Positions 48,801 through 55,068 of a stretch of 64,000 nucleotides of DNA are shown here, in pieces; the first letter of the stretch is position 1, and the number at the start of each line of letters is the position of its first letter. The stretch lies in contig CAYYNP010000012.1 of NCBI GenBank assembly GCA_964472545.1, forward strand, positions 1 to 64,000. The letters are read 5' to 3'. Source of the stretch: CAYYNP01 sp964472545 (GTDB taxonomy: Bacteria > Planctomycetota > Planctomycetia > Pirellulales > Thermoguttaceae). The position numbers were made by a program, and so were the translations under genes. The notes under the pieces were generated by a model. It was not told the origin of the DNA. It made no database searches and saw only the letters and a program-made list of their open reading frames with translations.

Positions 48801-51800
48801 GCGATCGTCATCTCGGCCCGGTCGCCGTGGATCGCACCGCCCTTGCCGATTTCCCGGGTGCCGGTTGCATAGTTGCCGACGAAATTGCACCGGGTCAGCA
48901 CGGGCTGGCTGTCGCCGGTGAAGTAGATTGCCCCGCCGCCCGTATTGCTGCCGGCGGAAACGAAGTTTTCGGTGAACGTGCAATCGGTGATCACCGGACT
49001 GCTGTCGGAGTTGTAGATAGCCCCACCCCGCGAGCCGCCGCCTTCCTTGGTGGCCGAGTTGCCGGTGAAGGTGCAATCGGTCAGCACCGGGTTGCTGTCG
49101 TAGTTGTGCATCGCCCCGCCGTGTTGGCCGGAGTAGTTGTCGATGAACGAGCAACCGGTGATCACCGGATCGCTGTACAAGTTGCGGATTGCGCCGCCGT
49201 GACCTTCGCCGCCGTCGAGCGCCAGCGAGTAGTTGCCCACGAACGAGCAACCGACCAGCGTGGGGGCAGCGTACAAGTTGTACATCCCGCCGCCGCTGGA
49301 GCCGCCGTCGTCGTCGCCGACGTAGTTGGCCGCAAAGGTACAGTCGATCACCGTGGGGCTGCCGCGGTCGTTGAACATGCCGGCGCCGACGTGGTCGAAC
49401 TCTTCGTAGCTGTCGGCGTTGCCGGCGGTGATCGTGAACCCGTCGAACACGGCCGTGTCGCTCGTGCCGCTGCCGGTGACCACGTGGAAGCTATTCTCCT
49501 CGTTGCCGGCGAAGTCCGGGCCGTCGTCGCCGGCCAGATCGCCGCTGAGGATCGTGGCATAGGTATCGACGTTCCGGGCGTCCGGGCTCAGCCGGCCGAA
49601 ACCGGCGTATCCTCCGGCGAGCACCACGCCGTCGACCAGTTGAAACGTCGCCGACCGATCGCCGCCGGGTGCGGCCGGCGTGTAAACGCCCTCGGCCACT
49701 CGAATCTCTTCGACGGTGGCGTCCGTCACCGCGGCCGCCAACGCGTCCTGCAAATCCGTAAACGCATCGGCCCAACTCCGGCCGGTGTCGCCGCCGTCGG
49801 CGTCGGCGTCGACGTAGACCACGCGCGGCCCTTGCCATTCGTAGACGCCGATATCGACGATCGGCGGCGTACCGCGGCCGGTGTCCGGCGTGTCCGGGTC
49901 GTTGACGAAGCGGGCGTTGCCGCCAAGATCGACGGTCAACGCGTCGGGCACGGCCGTGTTGTCGCCGGCGTCGATGCACGGTGAGTCGGATTGCAGCCGC
50001 AGGTCGTCGTCGGCCGTGCCGGCCACGTTGTCGAGTCCGTCGGCGTCGACGAACCGCGGATAGGCCATCAGGTTGCCTTCGCCCGGCCAGCCGCCGCGGA
50101 CCACGCTGTGCGTGATCGTGACGGCGGTCTCGTCATTCTTCCAGATCACGTCGTCCGGATCCCAGAAGATGCAGTTGGCCGCCTGCATGTCGCTCGACGG
50201 GTGGCCTAGGTACGCATAGAATCCCAGCGAACTGCCGCCCACACCGGCCGTGTTTCCGGCGAACGTGCAGTCGGCCAGCGAGAGGCTGCTCTGGTTGCTC
50301 ATGATGGCCCCGCCCTCTTCGGGCGAGACGTTTCCGCTGAACAGGCATCCAATCACCGTGGGGCTGCTCGACCAGTTGCAGATCGCGCCGCCGCCAAAGT
50401 CGTTGGCCACGTTGCCCAGGAACGTGCAGCCGACCAACAACGGGCTGCTGCGGTGGACGTCGATCGCGGCGCCGTATTCCTCGGACGTGTTCTCGGTGAA
50501 CGTGCAGCCGGTGATCGTGGGGTCGGAATCCTGGATCTCGATCCCCCCGCCGGCAAAGGCACGGTTGCCGTCGAACGTGCAGTCGGCGAGCGTCGCGTTG
50601 CCGCCGCCGCCAAGATAGACCGCGCCGCCGTGGTCGCCGGCCCGATTCTCCAAGAACGTACACTCGCTGATCGTGGGGTAACTCTGGTTGGCGTAGATCC
50701 CGCCGCCGTCGCGGGCCGTATTGCCGATCAGCCGACAGCCGATCAACACGGCCTGGGTATCTTCCAGCGCGACGGCTCCTCCCTCGGTTGCCGAGTTGTT
50801 CTCCAGCAGGCAGTCGATCAACGTCGGGTAGCCGTCGAGGACCTCGAATCCGCCGCCGGAAGCCGCGGCCGTGTTCTCGCTAATCACGCAGTCCTCGAGC
50901 GTCGGGGCGCCGTCGCCGGCGTCGACCCCCCCGGCGTCGCGGTCGGAGTGATTGCCCGTCACGATACAACGGTTGAGGGTGGCGTTGCCGGTCGCAATTC
51001 CGCCGCCGGAGATGCCGGCGTAGTTGTTTTCGATCAGGCAATCGTCGAGCGTCGTATCGCTGGACGTCCAGCCGCGCAACGAGACGCCGCCGGCCCAACT
51101 CCCGGCGGCGTTTCCGCTAATCGTGCAATCGCTATACTGCGTTGTGCCGAACCTGTCGTAGATTCCGCCCCCGCCGTTGACGGCCACGTTTCCGACAATC
51201 GTTAGTTCACTCAGCACGGGGCCGCTATGGGAAAGATAGATCCCACCGCCGTAGCGGTCGATCGACTCCGACCCGGCGGCGTTTCCGCCGCCGATCGTCA
51301 GTCCGCTGAGCGAGGTGTTGACGCCACAATCCACCGCCGCGACGACGTGATAGACGTTGTCGTCTCGGGTGGGATGCCCCAGCAGGTCCTTCGCCCGGTC
51401 AACCGGGACGTCGTCGGCGTCGAGGTCGCCGCTAAGGATCGTCTCATAGGCCGCCACGTCCCGAGCGTTGGGGTTCGCCTCTCCGAAACCCGCATAACCC
51501 CCGACAATCGCCACTCCGTCGACCAGCGCAAAAACGGCGTGGCGGCTCCCGCCGGAAGCGACCGGCGTGTAAACACCTTCGGCCACCAGGATCCGGTCGC
51601 CCGCCACGGCAATCGCCAACGCGTCTTGCAGGTCGTTGTAGGCGTCGGCCCAAGACGAACCGTCGTCGCCGCCGGCCGCGTCGCGATCGACGTAAACGAA
51701 GCGTGGGCTCTGGAATTCAAAGGCACCGACGTCGACGATCGGCGGCTCGCCGCCGCCGGTGTCCGGCGTGGCCGGATCGTCGACGAAGCGGGCGTTTCCG

Positions 51801-54601
51801 TCGAGATCGGCGGTCACCAACGTCGGCACGGCCGCGTTGTCGCCCGCGTCGATACACGGTGAACCGGGCGCCAGGCGATAATTGCCGCCGGCCGGATCGA
51901 ACAGCCGCGGATTGTCGCCGAAGTTGCCGCTCCCGCCGTACTCGCCGGTCCAACCTTGCACGCAACTGTTGTCGATCGTCACTTGCGGCTGATAGAGGTC
52001 GAGTTGCGAGGCCTGATCCGTACCGTCGCCGTTGCCCCAGAAGATGCAGTTGGTCAGCGTCGGGTAGGTGTCGTCGTCGCCGTAGAATCCCACGCCGGCG
52101 TTTCCGCCGAAGGTGCTGTTGGTCAACGTCAGGACGGCCATCATGGCGTCGATACCGCCGTCGTTGTTTCCGCTGACGAGGCAGTTGATCAGCGTGGCGT
52201 CGGCGTTGTGAAAGGCCAGTCCTCCGCCGCGGTCGGCCTCGTTGCCCGAGATCGTACAGTTCTCGAAGCTCAGTGCCGAATGGCCCCAGGCGTAGACCGC
52301 GCCGCCGACTTCCGTGGCCGTGTTCTCACGGAAGGTGCAACCCGCGAGCACGGGCTCGCCGTCGTAGTCGACGGACATCCCGCCGCCGCGGATCGCCGTG
52401 TTGCCCGCGACGGTGCAGTCGATGAGCGTCGGATAGCCGTTCTCGTCCATACCGATGCCGCCGCCGTACCACTCGGCCGTGTTGTCGGAGATCGTGCAGC
52501 CGCTTAGCACGGGGTAGTTCTCGTGGCCGAAGAACGCCCCGCCGCCGCTGCCGGCGGCCTGATTGGCCGCGATCGTGCAGTCGATCAGCGTGGGGGATGA
52601 GTTTCGCTCGCAGTAGAGCCCGCCGCCACCGGAGACAATCGCCGTGTTGTCCGCGATCGTGGTATTCTCGAATCGTGGAGAGCTGTCTTCGCCGCAGTAG
52701 ATTCCACCGCCGTAGTCCGCCTTATTGTCGACGATCATGCAATCGTTAATCGTCGCCGAGGAGCCGCCCCAGAAGATGATCCCGCCGCCTTTGGCAAACG
52801 GCGGTTGTTCCAGGCCGAATCGCGTGCCGGCGCCTCCGGTGAGCGTGAACCCCTCGAGCACCGAGGCCTCGGTCTCGCCGCCGTCGAAGACCACGACGCT
52901 GGCCCGGCCGACGTTCGACCGCGAGAGATACATCCGCACGGTGGTCTGCTCGGGCCCGCTCTCGCCGCGGACTTCGATCGCTTTGCCGAGGAAACGTATC
53001 GACCTGCCAATGCCGTACTCTCCCGCCCGGACCAGCACCGTGTCGCCGTCGGCCGCCAGATCGATCGCCTCCTGGATGCTATCGAACGGATGGACCTCGC
53101 TGCCGTCTTCCAGCGGGTCGCTCAAATGCGGACTGCCCGGCCCGGGGTCGTGCGGGGCGTCGTCGTCGACGTACAGCATCCGCGGCAATGGGGGTACGAA
53201 TTCGTACGGCCCCATGTCGACCGAGCCGCCGGCGATCCGCGGATTGCCGTCCAGGTCCACCACCACCGTAGGCGGCAGAGCCGCGTTGTTGCCGGCGTCG
53301 ATCGAGGGCGAGCCGGCCGCCAGCCGCAGATCGTCGTCTGCCGTGCCGGGCGTGCCGTCCGCCCCGAGAAGATCGACGAACTGCGGGTCGTCGCCGAAGT
53401 TGCCGCTCCCGCCAAGGCTACCGGTCCAGCCCTGGATGCAACTGTTATTGATGATGAGTTCTTCACCCGGCTCGAAGGCGATCTGTGCCGACTCCTCGAA
53501 CTCGCGGGGATCTTGGTTGCCCCAGAAGATCGAGTTCTCGATCACGATGTGGCAGTCGTACTCGCAGAACAGCCCGCCACCGCGATTTCCGGCCGTGTTG
53601 GCCACTACGGCCGTGTTGATCAGTGCCGTGTCGAAGCAGAAGACGGCGTGCAGCCCGCCGCCGTCTTCTGCGGCCGTGTTGCCGCTGACGATGCAGTTGA
53701 CCAACTCGGCCACGTTGTCGTTGCCGAAAGCCACGCCGCCGCCGTCGCCGGCGCTGGTGTTTTCGAGGATCTTGCAGCCGATCAGCGTGGGGTCGCTGTC
53801 GCCAATCCACAGTCCGCCGCCCTCGAGGCCGGCCGCGTTGCCGATGAACGTACAGCCGGTCAGCGTGGGCGTCTCGACGGCTCCGGACGGGCCGCAATAC
53901 ATCCCGCCGCCGTACGTCGCGAAGTTCCCGCTGAAAGTGACGTCGTTGAGCACGGGGTCGATGCCGCAATACATCCCGCCGCCGTACGCATTGGACTCGC
54001 CGTAGGACGTCTCATTGGCGTTGCCGCCGGTGATCGTGAAGCCGTCGAGTGATATCCGCCGGGCCTCGGCGATCACCACGTGGTAGCTGTTCTCGTCGTT
54101 GCCGGTGAAGTTCGGGCCGTCGTCGCCCTTGAGGTCGCCGCTGAGGATCGTCTCAAACGCGGCGACGTCCCGCGCGTCGGGATCCACCTCGCCAAACCCG
54201 GCGTAGCCGCCCTCGACCGTCACGCCGGCGACCAGGCGGAACGTCGCGCCGCGGTCGCCGGAGACGCTCCCAGCCGGCCTGTAGATACCCTCGGCCACGC
54301 GGATCTCGTCACCATCGGCGGCAACCGCCAGGGCAGCCTGAAGGTCGTCAAACGCGTCGAACCAGGACAGCCCGGTCTGGTCTCCGGGGGCGTCCGCGTC
54401 GACGTACAACGCGCTGCCTACGCCCGCCGGCTGGGCACCCACCGTCTGGGCACCCACCGTCTGGGCATCGGGCCCGAGCAACGACAACAGGTGCCGGTGT
54501 TCCAGCGGCTCGAATCTCAGCGGCTTCCGCGACGAAACGGCACACGTCGAACACACACGGCACGGCTTACGTCCGCGCAGCAGGCGGCTGGAAAATCGCA
54601 T
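33878..54601 (-). CDS. Giant modular surface protein, about 6,907 aa
   Basis: One open frame from ATG 54601 (perfect AGGAGG seven bases upstream). Longer readings add an unneeded 36 residues. The N-terminus (residues 29-42) carries the planctomycete LEPR-XLL export/anchor motif RFEPLEHRHLLSLL. Approximate layout: eight parallel beta-helix modules at 62-4012, each opening like YVDADAPGDQTGLSWFDAFD and closing near PIVDMGAYEYQ; four SdrD-like B domains (about 4019, 4536, 5054, 6137), each followed by seven PD40-type repeats; lamin-tail and filamin-like beta-sandwiches near 5570-6130; a C-terminal domain at 6634-6790; and a dockerin (GNGDADAMVTATDLLLARNN, DYNRDQRVNTTDVLLARNN). Likely a cell-surface adhesin or matrix protein. 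No enzymatic domain is evident. Confidence 0.9.
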   Translation of the reverse strand: MRFSSRLLRGRKPCRVCSTCAVSSRKPLRFEPLEHRHLLSLLGPDAQTVGAQTVGAQPAGVGSALYVDADAPGDQTGLSWFDAFDDLQAALAVAADGDEIRVAEGIYRPAGSVSGDRGATFRLVAGVTVEGGYAGFGEVDPDARDVAAFETILSGDLKGDDGPNFTGNDENSYHVVIAEARRISLDGFTITGGNANETSYGESNAYGGGMYCGIDPVLNDVTFSGNFATYGGGMYCGPSGAVETPTLTGCTFIGNAAGLEGGGLWIGDSDPTLIGCKILENTSAGDGGGVAFGNDNVAELVNCIVSGNTAAEDGGGLHAVFCFDTALINTAVVANTAGNRGGGLFCEYDCHIVIENSIFWGNQDPREFEESAQIAFEPGEELIINNSCIQGWTGSLGGSGNFGDDPQFVDLLGADGTPGTADDDLRLAAGSPSIDAGNNAALPPTVVVDLDGNPRIAGGSVDMGPYEFVPPLPRMLYVDDDAPHDPGPGSPHLSDPLEDGSEVHPFDSIQEAIDLAADGDTVLVRAGEYGIGRSIRFLGKAIEVRGESGPEQTTVRMYLSRSNVGRASVVVFDGGETEASVLEGFTLTGGAGTRFGLEQPPFAKGGGIIFWGGSSATINDCMIVDNKADYGGGIYCGEDSSPRFENTTIADNTAIVSGGGGLYCERNSSPTLIDCTIAANQAAGSGGGAFFGHENYPVLSGCTISDNTAEWYGGGIGMDENGYPTLIDCTVAGNTAIRGGGMSVDYDGEPVLAGCTFRENTATEVGGAVYAWGHSALSFENCTISGNEADRGGGLAFHNADATLINCLVSGNNDGGIDAMMAVLTLTNSTFGGNAGVGFYGDDDTYPTLTNCIFWGNGDGTDQASQLDLYQPQVTIDNSCVQGWTGEYGGSGNFGDNPRLFDPAGGNYRLAPGSPCIDAGDNAAVPTLVTADLDGNARFVDDPATPDTGGGEPPIVDVGAFEFQSPRFVYVDRDAAGGDDGSSWADAYNDLQDALAIAVAGDRILVAEGVYTPVASGGSRHAVFALVDGVAIVGGYAGFGEANPNARDVAAYETILSGDLDADDVPVDRAKDLLGHPTRDDNVYHVVAAVDCGVNTSLSGLTIGGGNAAGSESIDRYGGGIYLSHSGPVLSELTIVGNVAVNGGGGIYDRFGTTQYSDCTISGNAAGSWAGGVSLRGWTSSDTTLDDCLIENNYAGISGGGIATGNATLNRCIVTGNHSDRDAGGVDAGDGAPTLEDCVISENTAAASGGGFEVLDGYPTLIDCLLENNSATEGGAVALEDTQAVLIGCRLIGNTARDGGGIYANQSYPTISECTFLENRAGDHGGAVYLGGGGNATLADCTFDGNRAFAGGGIEIQDSDPTITGCTFTENTSEEYGAAIDVHRSSPLLVGCTFLGNVANDFGGGAICNWSSSPTVIGCLFSGNVSPEEGGAIMSNQSSLSLADCTFAGNTAGVGGSSLGFYAYLGHPSSDMQAANCIFWDPDDVIWKNDETAVTITHSVVRGGWPGEGNLMAYPRFVDADGLDNVAGTADDDLRLQSDSPCIDAGDNTAVPDALTVDLGGNARFVNDPDTPDTGRGTPPIVDIGVYEWQGPRVVYVDADADGGDTGRSWADAFTDLQDALAAAVTDATVEEIRVAEGVYTPAAPGGDRSATFQLVDGVVLAGGYAGFGRLSPDARNVDTYATILSGDLAGDDGPDFAGNEENSFHVVTGSGTSDTAVFDGFTITAGNADSYEEFDHVGAGMFNDRGSPTVIDCTFAANYVGDDDGGSSGGGMYNLYAAPTLVGCSFVGNYSLALDGGEGHGGAIRNLYSDPVITGCSFIDNYSGQHGGAMHNYDSNPVLTDCTFTGNSATKEGGGSRGGAIYNSDSSPVITDCTFTENFVSAGSNTGGGAIYFTGDSQPVLTRCNFVGNYATGTREIGKGGAIHGDRAEMTIAECTFAENSAWHGGAVYSYGSDALLLEDCTLADNTANYGGGVYSFAEAVELTACTFQRNEAEYGGGGLYGDDARLSLTDCTFLANRGLDYHDAPGGAVRVDGGTATLLGCEFLGNSASYGGGLSAGGITTAVNCTFSGNTVHEGGGAVTAGNGTTLINCTVVGNSCDWFDAGGIDGGAGVRVVNSIVWGNSLIDDFSESAQIGGNVAVSYSCVEGWTGQLGGEGNFSDDPLMADADGPDDVYGTIDDDLRPTAGSPAIDAGDDAAVPPDVGVDRSGNPRIVGPAVDVGAYEFQGRRWLVVDDNAPGDPGPDDPNVSDPLEDGSEEHPFDTIMEAIDAAVAGEGVRVAAGVYREPVVMKDGVDLQGAGADVTVIDERNAHAVVRGASHCRLAGFTVTGHAQDDIDGVYCQDVQGMLIADNIIRDNTWSGIDATRSSLVVVNNVIVDNRCGGVVLRGAADEETRIVNNTIGGNGNEAGVSVWHGAAAAVTNNVVVGNRSGGVACIEGGVVTLAHNNLWDNDYIDCQPGPTDISARPQFVDPANDDYRLLPGSPCIDAGDNAALPASVTVDLDANARFVDDPATEDTGAGTPPIVDLGAYEWQGPDVIYVDVDAAGENDGSTWADAYRDLQDALAVAVAGDVIRVAQGVYTPAEAGGGREATFQLQSGVTVVGGYAGFGEASPDARNVAALETVLSGDLMGNDEPISGIDNVSRHDNAFHVVTGNGTDATAVLDGVTITAGHANGGWGDGTAYGDRGGGMYNQNASPTLIACTFFDNRAFSEEGGIGGGMYNQNASPTLVDCTFVQNRVDTAIRDHGAGNGAGIAQSGGNLTLVGCTFSRNTAEGNDGGAISHYGGALTLTDCTFTNNSANGHRGSGGAVYKGSGDLVVAGCTFEANRANAGGAIYTGGAATLTDSTFIHNGGIGSHGRGGAIFARHGDVEATRCAFVGNGAVSSGGAIYNWSEVIELDNCAFDGNVAPAGAAVYNAVPTQLLMANCTLVASSHGAAITFDSSGEPSTATVRNSILWNEDGEIQDNDDSTITVTYSDVRGGFLGEGNLDVDPMLIDVDGMDDVPGSDDDLLQLRPGSPCIDAGDNASAPATAFDLDGLPRFVDDPFTADTGSGTSPIVDMGAYEYAGDPAPPSRLFVDADAAEDGNGTSWIDAFTDLQAALDAAYLSGTVDEIWVAAGTYLPTVRSMPDDPRSATFQMVKEVALLGGFAGGETSLAQRAPAANETVLSGDLHGDDAPQTAADHASRNDNAYHVVTGMNTDATAVLDGFTITAGNATNGSGGGMYNDSWGPTVTNCVFRGNAAEYGGAMVPGYSIVTNCTFTGNAAVGDYGDGGAVYNLEYYPTFINCTFTGNTAPIHPGGYVAAGGIASQEGTTTLTNSILWGNAGTQAYGADVTYSNVEGGIEGVGNLDADPLFADADGPDDVFGTADDDLRLLPGSPSVDVGDNAAVPSWLVTDLAGNPRIAGGTVDMGAYESLPTLGVLYVDDDAPHDPGPGDPQLSDPLEDGSPAHPFDSIQEAIDLAADGHIVLVRAGEYGIAEPLSFLGKAIEVRAPSGPEQTTVRMSPTPTDPGQASVVIFDGKGETSVLDGFTLTGGTGSRFGPEGPPLTKGGGILFGGGSSATVSNCVIVGNLAERGGGVYCDEESSARLENCTIAENSTIFSGGGGLYVARYASATLIDCTITGNDAVGNGGGVFLHEETFPAFSGCTITGNTSALRGGGLFLNESAYPTLTDCTIANNTATRGGGMLVDCEGEPVLVNCTFLENAATEFGGAVYAWCGAAPSFENCTIQANTARSGGGIYSEEGSLTLSECTLSENRAEDHGGGLYLTGGVDATLTGCTFSNSRAFAGGAIEIRDSNPTITGCTFVENASEEYGAAINVWRSDPLLVGCTFLANVASDFGGGAICNWSSSPVVIGCLFSGNVSAEEGGAIMNNQSSPTLTNCTFAGNTAGVGGSSLGFYAYRNDPPSSLQATNCILWEADDVIWKNEETAISITHSNVRGGWPGEGNLDVDPRFVDANGPDDVVGTADDDLRLLPGSPAIDAGDNAAVPSWLLVDIDGHSRIVADTVDLGPYESQATAGSIRGSKFHDLDGDGVWDDTEPGLEGWTIFLDDDLDGRLSPGELVTVTGADGSYAFENLDPRDYRVREVARDGWQQTLPAPGFGQRTERVSRAWDELNVEEDLLMPSISADGRYVAFDSEWNTSDVVPADTNDHSDIFVYDRQTGSTQRVSLAYDGAEANGGSRYPSISADGRYVAFESLANNLMPGPGGGFGNVYVYDRHTETLECVSRAPDGSPADNRSEDVRLSADGRYVAFWSAATNLVADSPDTSGIFVHDRQTGITECVSLASDGTPTNDHCYYPAIGADGRFVAFRSQSTNLVPGDTSPSDDVFVYDRQTDVIERVSVAPDGSPGNGVSSKPSISADGRYVVFSSDATNLVPGDTNETRDIFLRDRQTGAVERISVAADGTQANDYSGVPQITPDGRYVAFHSRATNLVPGDTNDEWDVFVYDRHTESTRLVSLADDGSQGDDSSAWCSISPDGKYVAFRTRATNMTPDDANGHDDVFVRDLDFTLPGTHTVVVGQGQTVGHVDFGNLQLGGEIRGSAFNDLDGDGVWDDAEPGIEGWTIFLDDDGDGGLSPGELVTVSGADGGYAFEDLEPRDYRVREVPREDWQQTAPNPNGIEIVSLARDGSLGSSSPWSPAISAEGHHVAFASPGANLVPEDDPATREWDIFVRDRRTGSLERVSVAPDGTDANDDSLVPALSADGRYVVFYSDASNLVAGDTNGQRDMFVYDRLTDDVERIDVPSEGKHPDRESVSPTLSADGRYVVFASYAPGIVPEDTDEMRDVFVYDRQSGGVEWISAAFDGSQGDGECRYPSISGDGRLVAFESSSTNLVPDDTNGDHDVFVFDRQTRTTRRVSVTSDGAQAVGHSIMPSIGTGGRYVTFSSAAVNLVAGDSNEQWDVFVHDLESGTTERVSLASDGSQGNGYSRHPAIGGDGRFVTFQSDADNLVPGDTNDDWDVFVYDRQTETVRRVNVGLDGSDPDDVTGPPSITADGRAVIFKSYANNLVAGESNDRANIFVATDPEVVPPGSYLVALAPGEMLEGLDFGNRFNVVPGQSEIRGNSFHDLDGDGTRDDGEPGLEGWTVVLDNVLTAAPPLTAVTDPSGEYAFTDLVPGTYTVTETPQPGWVQTAPQTPPIGVETVSFAFDGSSAAGRSSQPSISADGRYVVFKSHAQLVPEDTDHTLDIYLHDRQTGTIERVSTTFDGAPGTDSIHHGTISPDGRYVAFASDAWNIVPGDENGASDVFLRDLATGVTEIVSLTSDGRQSDRESHGPELSADGRFVAFWSYATNLVPGDSNGTADIFVRDRQTGTAQRVNVASDGTQADAFSRNASISADGRYVAFYSEASNLVPGDTNERPDVFVYDRQTATTQRVSVASDGSQGDRGSGSWLAMSADGRCVAFQSDATNFAPGDTAGHRDVFVYDRQTETVQRVSVATGGTQANADCYLPAISGDGRFVSFYSGATNLVPGDTNGEDDVFVFDRQTGIMQRANVALDGSQGNGAGFYSALSGDGRFLAFQSFADNLTPGDTNHESDVFVTELGPFGTHTVVLGAAETVEDVDFGNRRIVGPLDGFEFTTIDSPQRADAPFSVTVTAVDAEGYTKTDFDGFVDLSGWTGNGIAPTVVISEIRAGSPDAVEFTNVSDTAVDLSGWQVLLYDRPSGNDPLPALTLPPGSICTPGGVFLVEQRGDAPGVYPHFYTGDNISWRADEGGVGVLLLGADGEAVDFVAASELDPADVAAPIDVLPDCWQGDPVVSLPDESVTYQRIGDVDLDDASDWVIGVPSMGTVNRGLTLPFASTSMPVAVMPRRISLAGGTWTGEVSVPQAADEMVLRADDGSGHAGLSNTFAVDELAVDRFLVSPVYSAQVVDVPFDVTITAVDAAGNVMTDFQGPLQLRGVGPDAGVSFGGSDYIDTWSRLVDASRQQSRVQTIVSGGSLFGRSPITGLSLDVAELPGDTLHDFTIRIKHTTLSEYTEPALQTGGWTTVYRGDATLDAVGWVEFAFSRPFEHNGTDNLLIDFSFNNSHESTDGEIMWDFMDGPNRTIYARADGDFGDPLDWSPGNAPPLAVTDAFPCMRLTMGEGVEITPQQTGPLVDGTWTGQITVHEAINAMFIMVDDGQGRYSAGNRFDVRFADVLGEIRGSQFSDLDGDGLRDPGEPALAGWTAYLDENANGRRDATERSTVTDAEGNYTLRSVVDGTHLVAVETPDGWQQTLPDPAVPNVRRVSVAADGTQGHGEAGRAAVSAEGRYVAFASEAANLVPGDTNDCEDVFVCDVQTGAVERVSVASDGTQGNRRSFQPAISADGRYVAFVSSANNFAPDDTNWHWDVFVHDRQTDVTQRVSVTSDGSEANDYSESIAISPDGSSVAFRSGATNLVAGVTNGESQLYVYDLRTQSIECASVAPDGSQGDSFSSTPSLSADGRLVAFRSYASNLVPGDTNDKEDVFVFDRQTQTARRVSVASDGTQADDRSYEPAISGDGRYVAFESEATNLVSPAAASPLYVYDLQTGTVESLDLSFDDSVPDVSDSSISGDGRYVAFASHSSSLVGGDTNRDNDVFVYDRHEQRTQRLSLSVDGSQIDDAGRRPFPVIAPDGHSVVFISDAAGFVPGDTNGLTDVFLAPISGAASMGRQIVSLSPGQIVDGVEFGVRREAPWGEVVGRHVFYGNSAFDDPQAGLGDDDAIAPDKTALLPGQAATAANYTNYNRGINGVMIDVAGWAKSAEFDDGVLESDVWTDLFGFRTGNVDQRSQWASAPSPEAVTLRRGAGADGSDRFTITWPDYAVAKQWLEVTVAAAPFELSTDDVFYFGNAVADAGNGDADAMVTATDLLLARNNPRNFLNPAEIDLPYDYNRDQRVNTTDVLLARNNQTNFLTAFRMLDLSDVGQGGAEEPETELAKEAVDALLEVPI
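34740..35935 (-). repeat. PD40-type array 4 of the giant protein (seven repeats)
   Basis: Seven units of about 57 residues with cores such as SADGRYVAFVSSANN and a VYDRQTG-type strand, following B domain 4. The count fits a closed seven-bladed beta-propeller. Confidence 0.85.
37985..39175 (-). repeat. PD40-type array 3 of the giant protein (seven repeats)
   Basis: Seven units of about 57 residues (cores SISADGRYVAFYSEASN and similar), following B domain 3 (NSFHDLDGDGTRDDGEPG). Confidence 0.85.
39510..40740 (-). repeat. PD40-type array 2 of the giant protein (seven repeats)
   Basis: Seven units of about 57 residues (cores ALSADGRYVVFYSDASN and similar), following B domain 2 (SAFNDLDGDGVWDDAEPG). 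Confidence 0.85.
41075..42280 (-). repeat. PD40-type array 1 of the giant protein (seven repeats)
   Basis: Seven units of about 57 residues (cores SISADGRYVAFESLANN and similar), following B domain 1 (SKFHDLDGDGVWDDTEPG). Confidence 0.85.
42565..54415 (-). repeat. Eight beta-helix modules of the giant protein
   Basis: Modules start near nt 54415, 53185, 51700, 49825, 47915, 46990, 45383 and 44340. Each opens with a YVDxDA...G segment, runs through GGGxYNxxSxPTLxxCTFxGN-type coils and closes with a DAGDNAAVP plus GAYE motif. Modules 2 and 8 are near-duplicates at their N-terminal halves; module 8's C-terminal half instead matches module 3. Confidence 0.85.
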
Positions 54602-54779
54602 GGTCGGCTCCTCCTGGACAACGGGGCGAAACGTCGACGAGAGACACCTCAGGAGAGACACCACCGCAAGAACGGATGGTCGAGAAGTACGCTTCGGCAT
54701 GCGAAGCAATCAGCCAACACCGCCAGCGGTGCCGGCCATCGCGGCATTTAGACCGGGTCGTCATCAGATGCCTCTCCCC

Positions 54780-54806
54780 GCTGCGCAGACCCCCCGGTTA
54801 CGCAGC
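54780..54806 (-). promoter_or_regulatory. Hairpin in the giant-gene leader
   Basis: On the minus strand, GCTGCG pairs with CGCAGC around a G-rich loop (TAACCGGGGGGTCTG). It lies soon after the predicted transcript start in an untranslated leader of about 217 bases. I do not recognise a known riboswitch class. Confidence 0.5.
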
Positions 54807-54824
54807 TACGCCCGAACGATGTTG

Positions 54825-54853
54825 ATTAGACCGGATTTGAGGCATCATGTCAA
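54825..54853 (-). promoter_or_regulatory. Sigma-70-like promoter of the giant gene
   Basis: On the minus strand, TTGACA (54853-54848), a 17-base spacer and TCTAAT (54830-54825). It is the best promoter match I found in the window. The rest of the gap up to 55068 holds nothing I recognise except a purine-rich ACCACGGAGAGCGCAGGGG stretch. Confidence 0.65.
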
Positions 54854-55068
54854 ACAAATTCTGGCGGGTTTGGGGGATTTTCTTGGTGTGGTGAGAGGTC
54901 TCTGGGGTTGTGTTCGTATCGCGCTCGGTGAGCCGCGGTTTACCACGGAGAGCGCAGGGGATGCCGTGGAGAAGAGGGTAGGGGATAATGGCCGCGGGCC
55001 TTGGGGCTCTTCGGAGTCGAGGGCTTGGCAGCCCGCTCGCGCGATGGGAGAGGCGATCGCGGCCGCCC

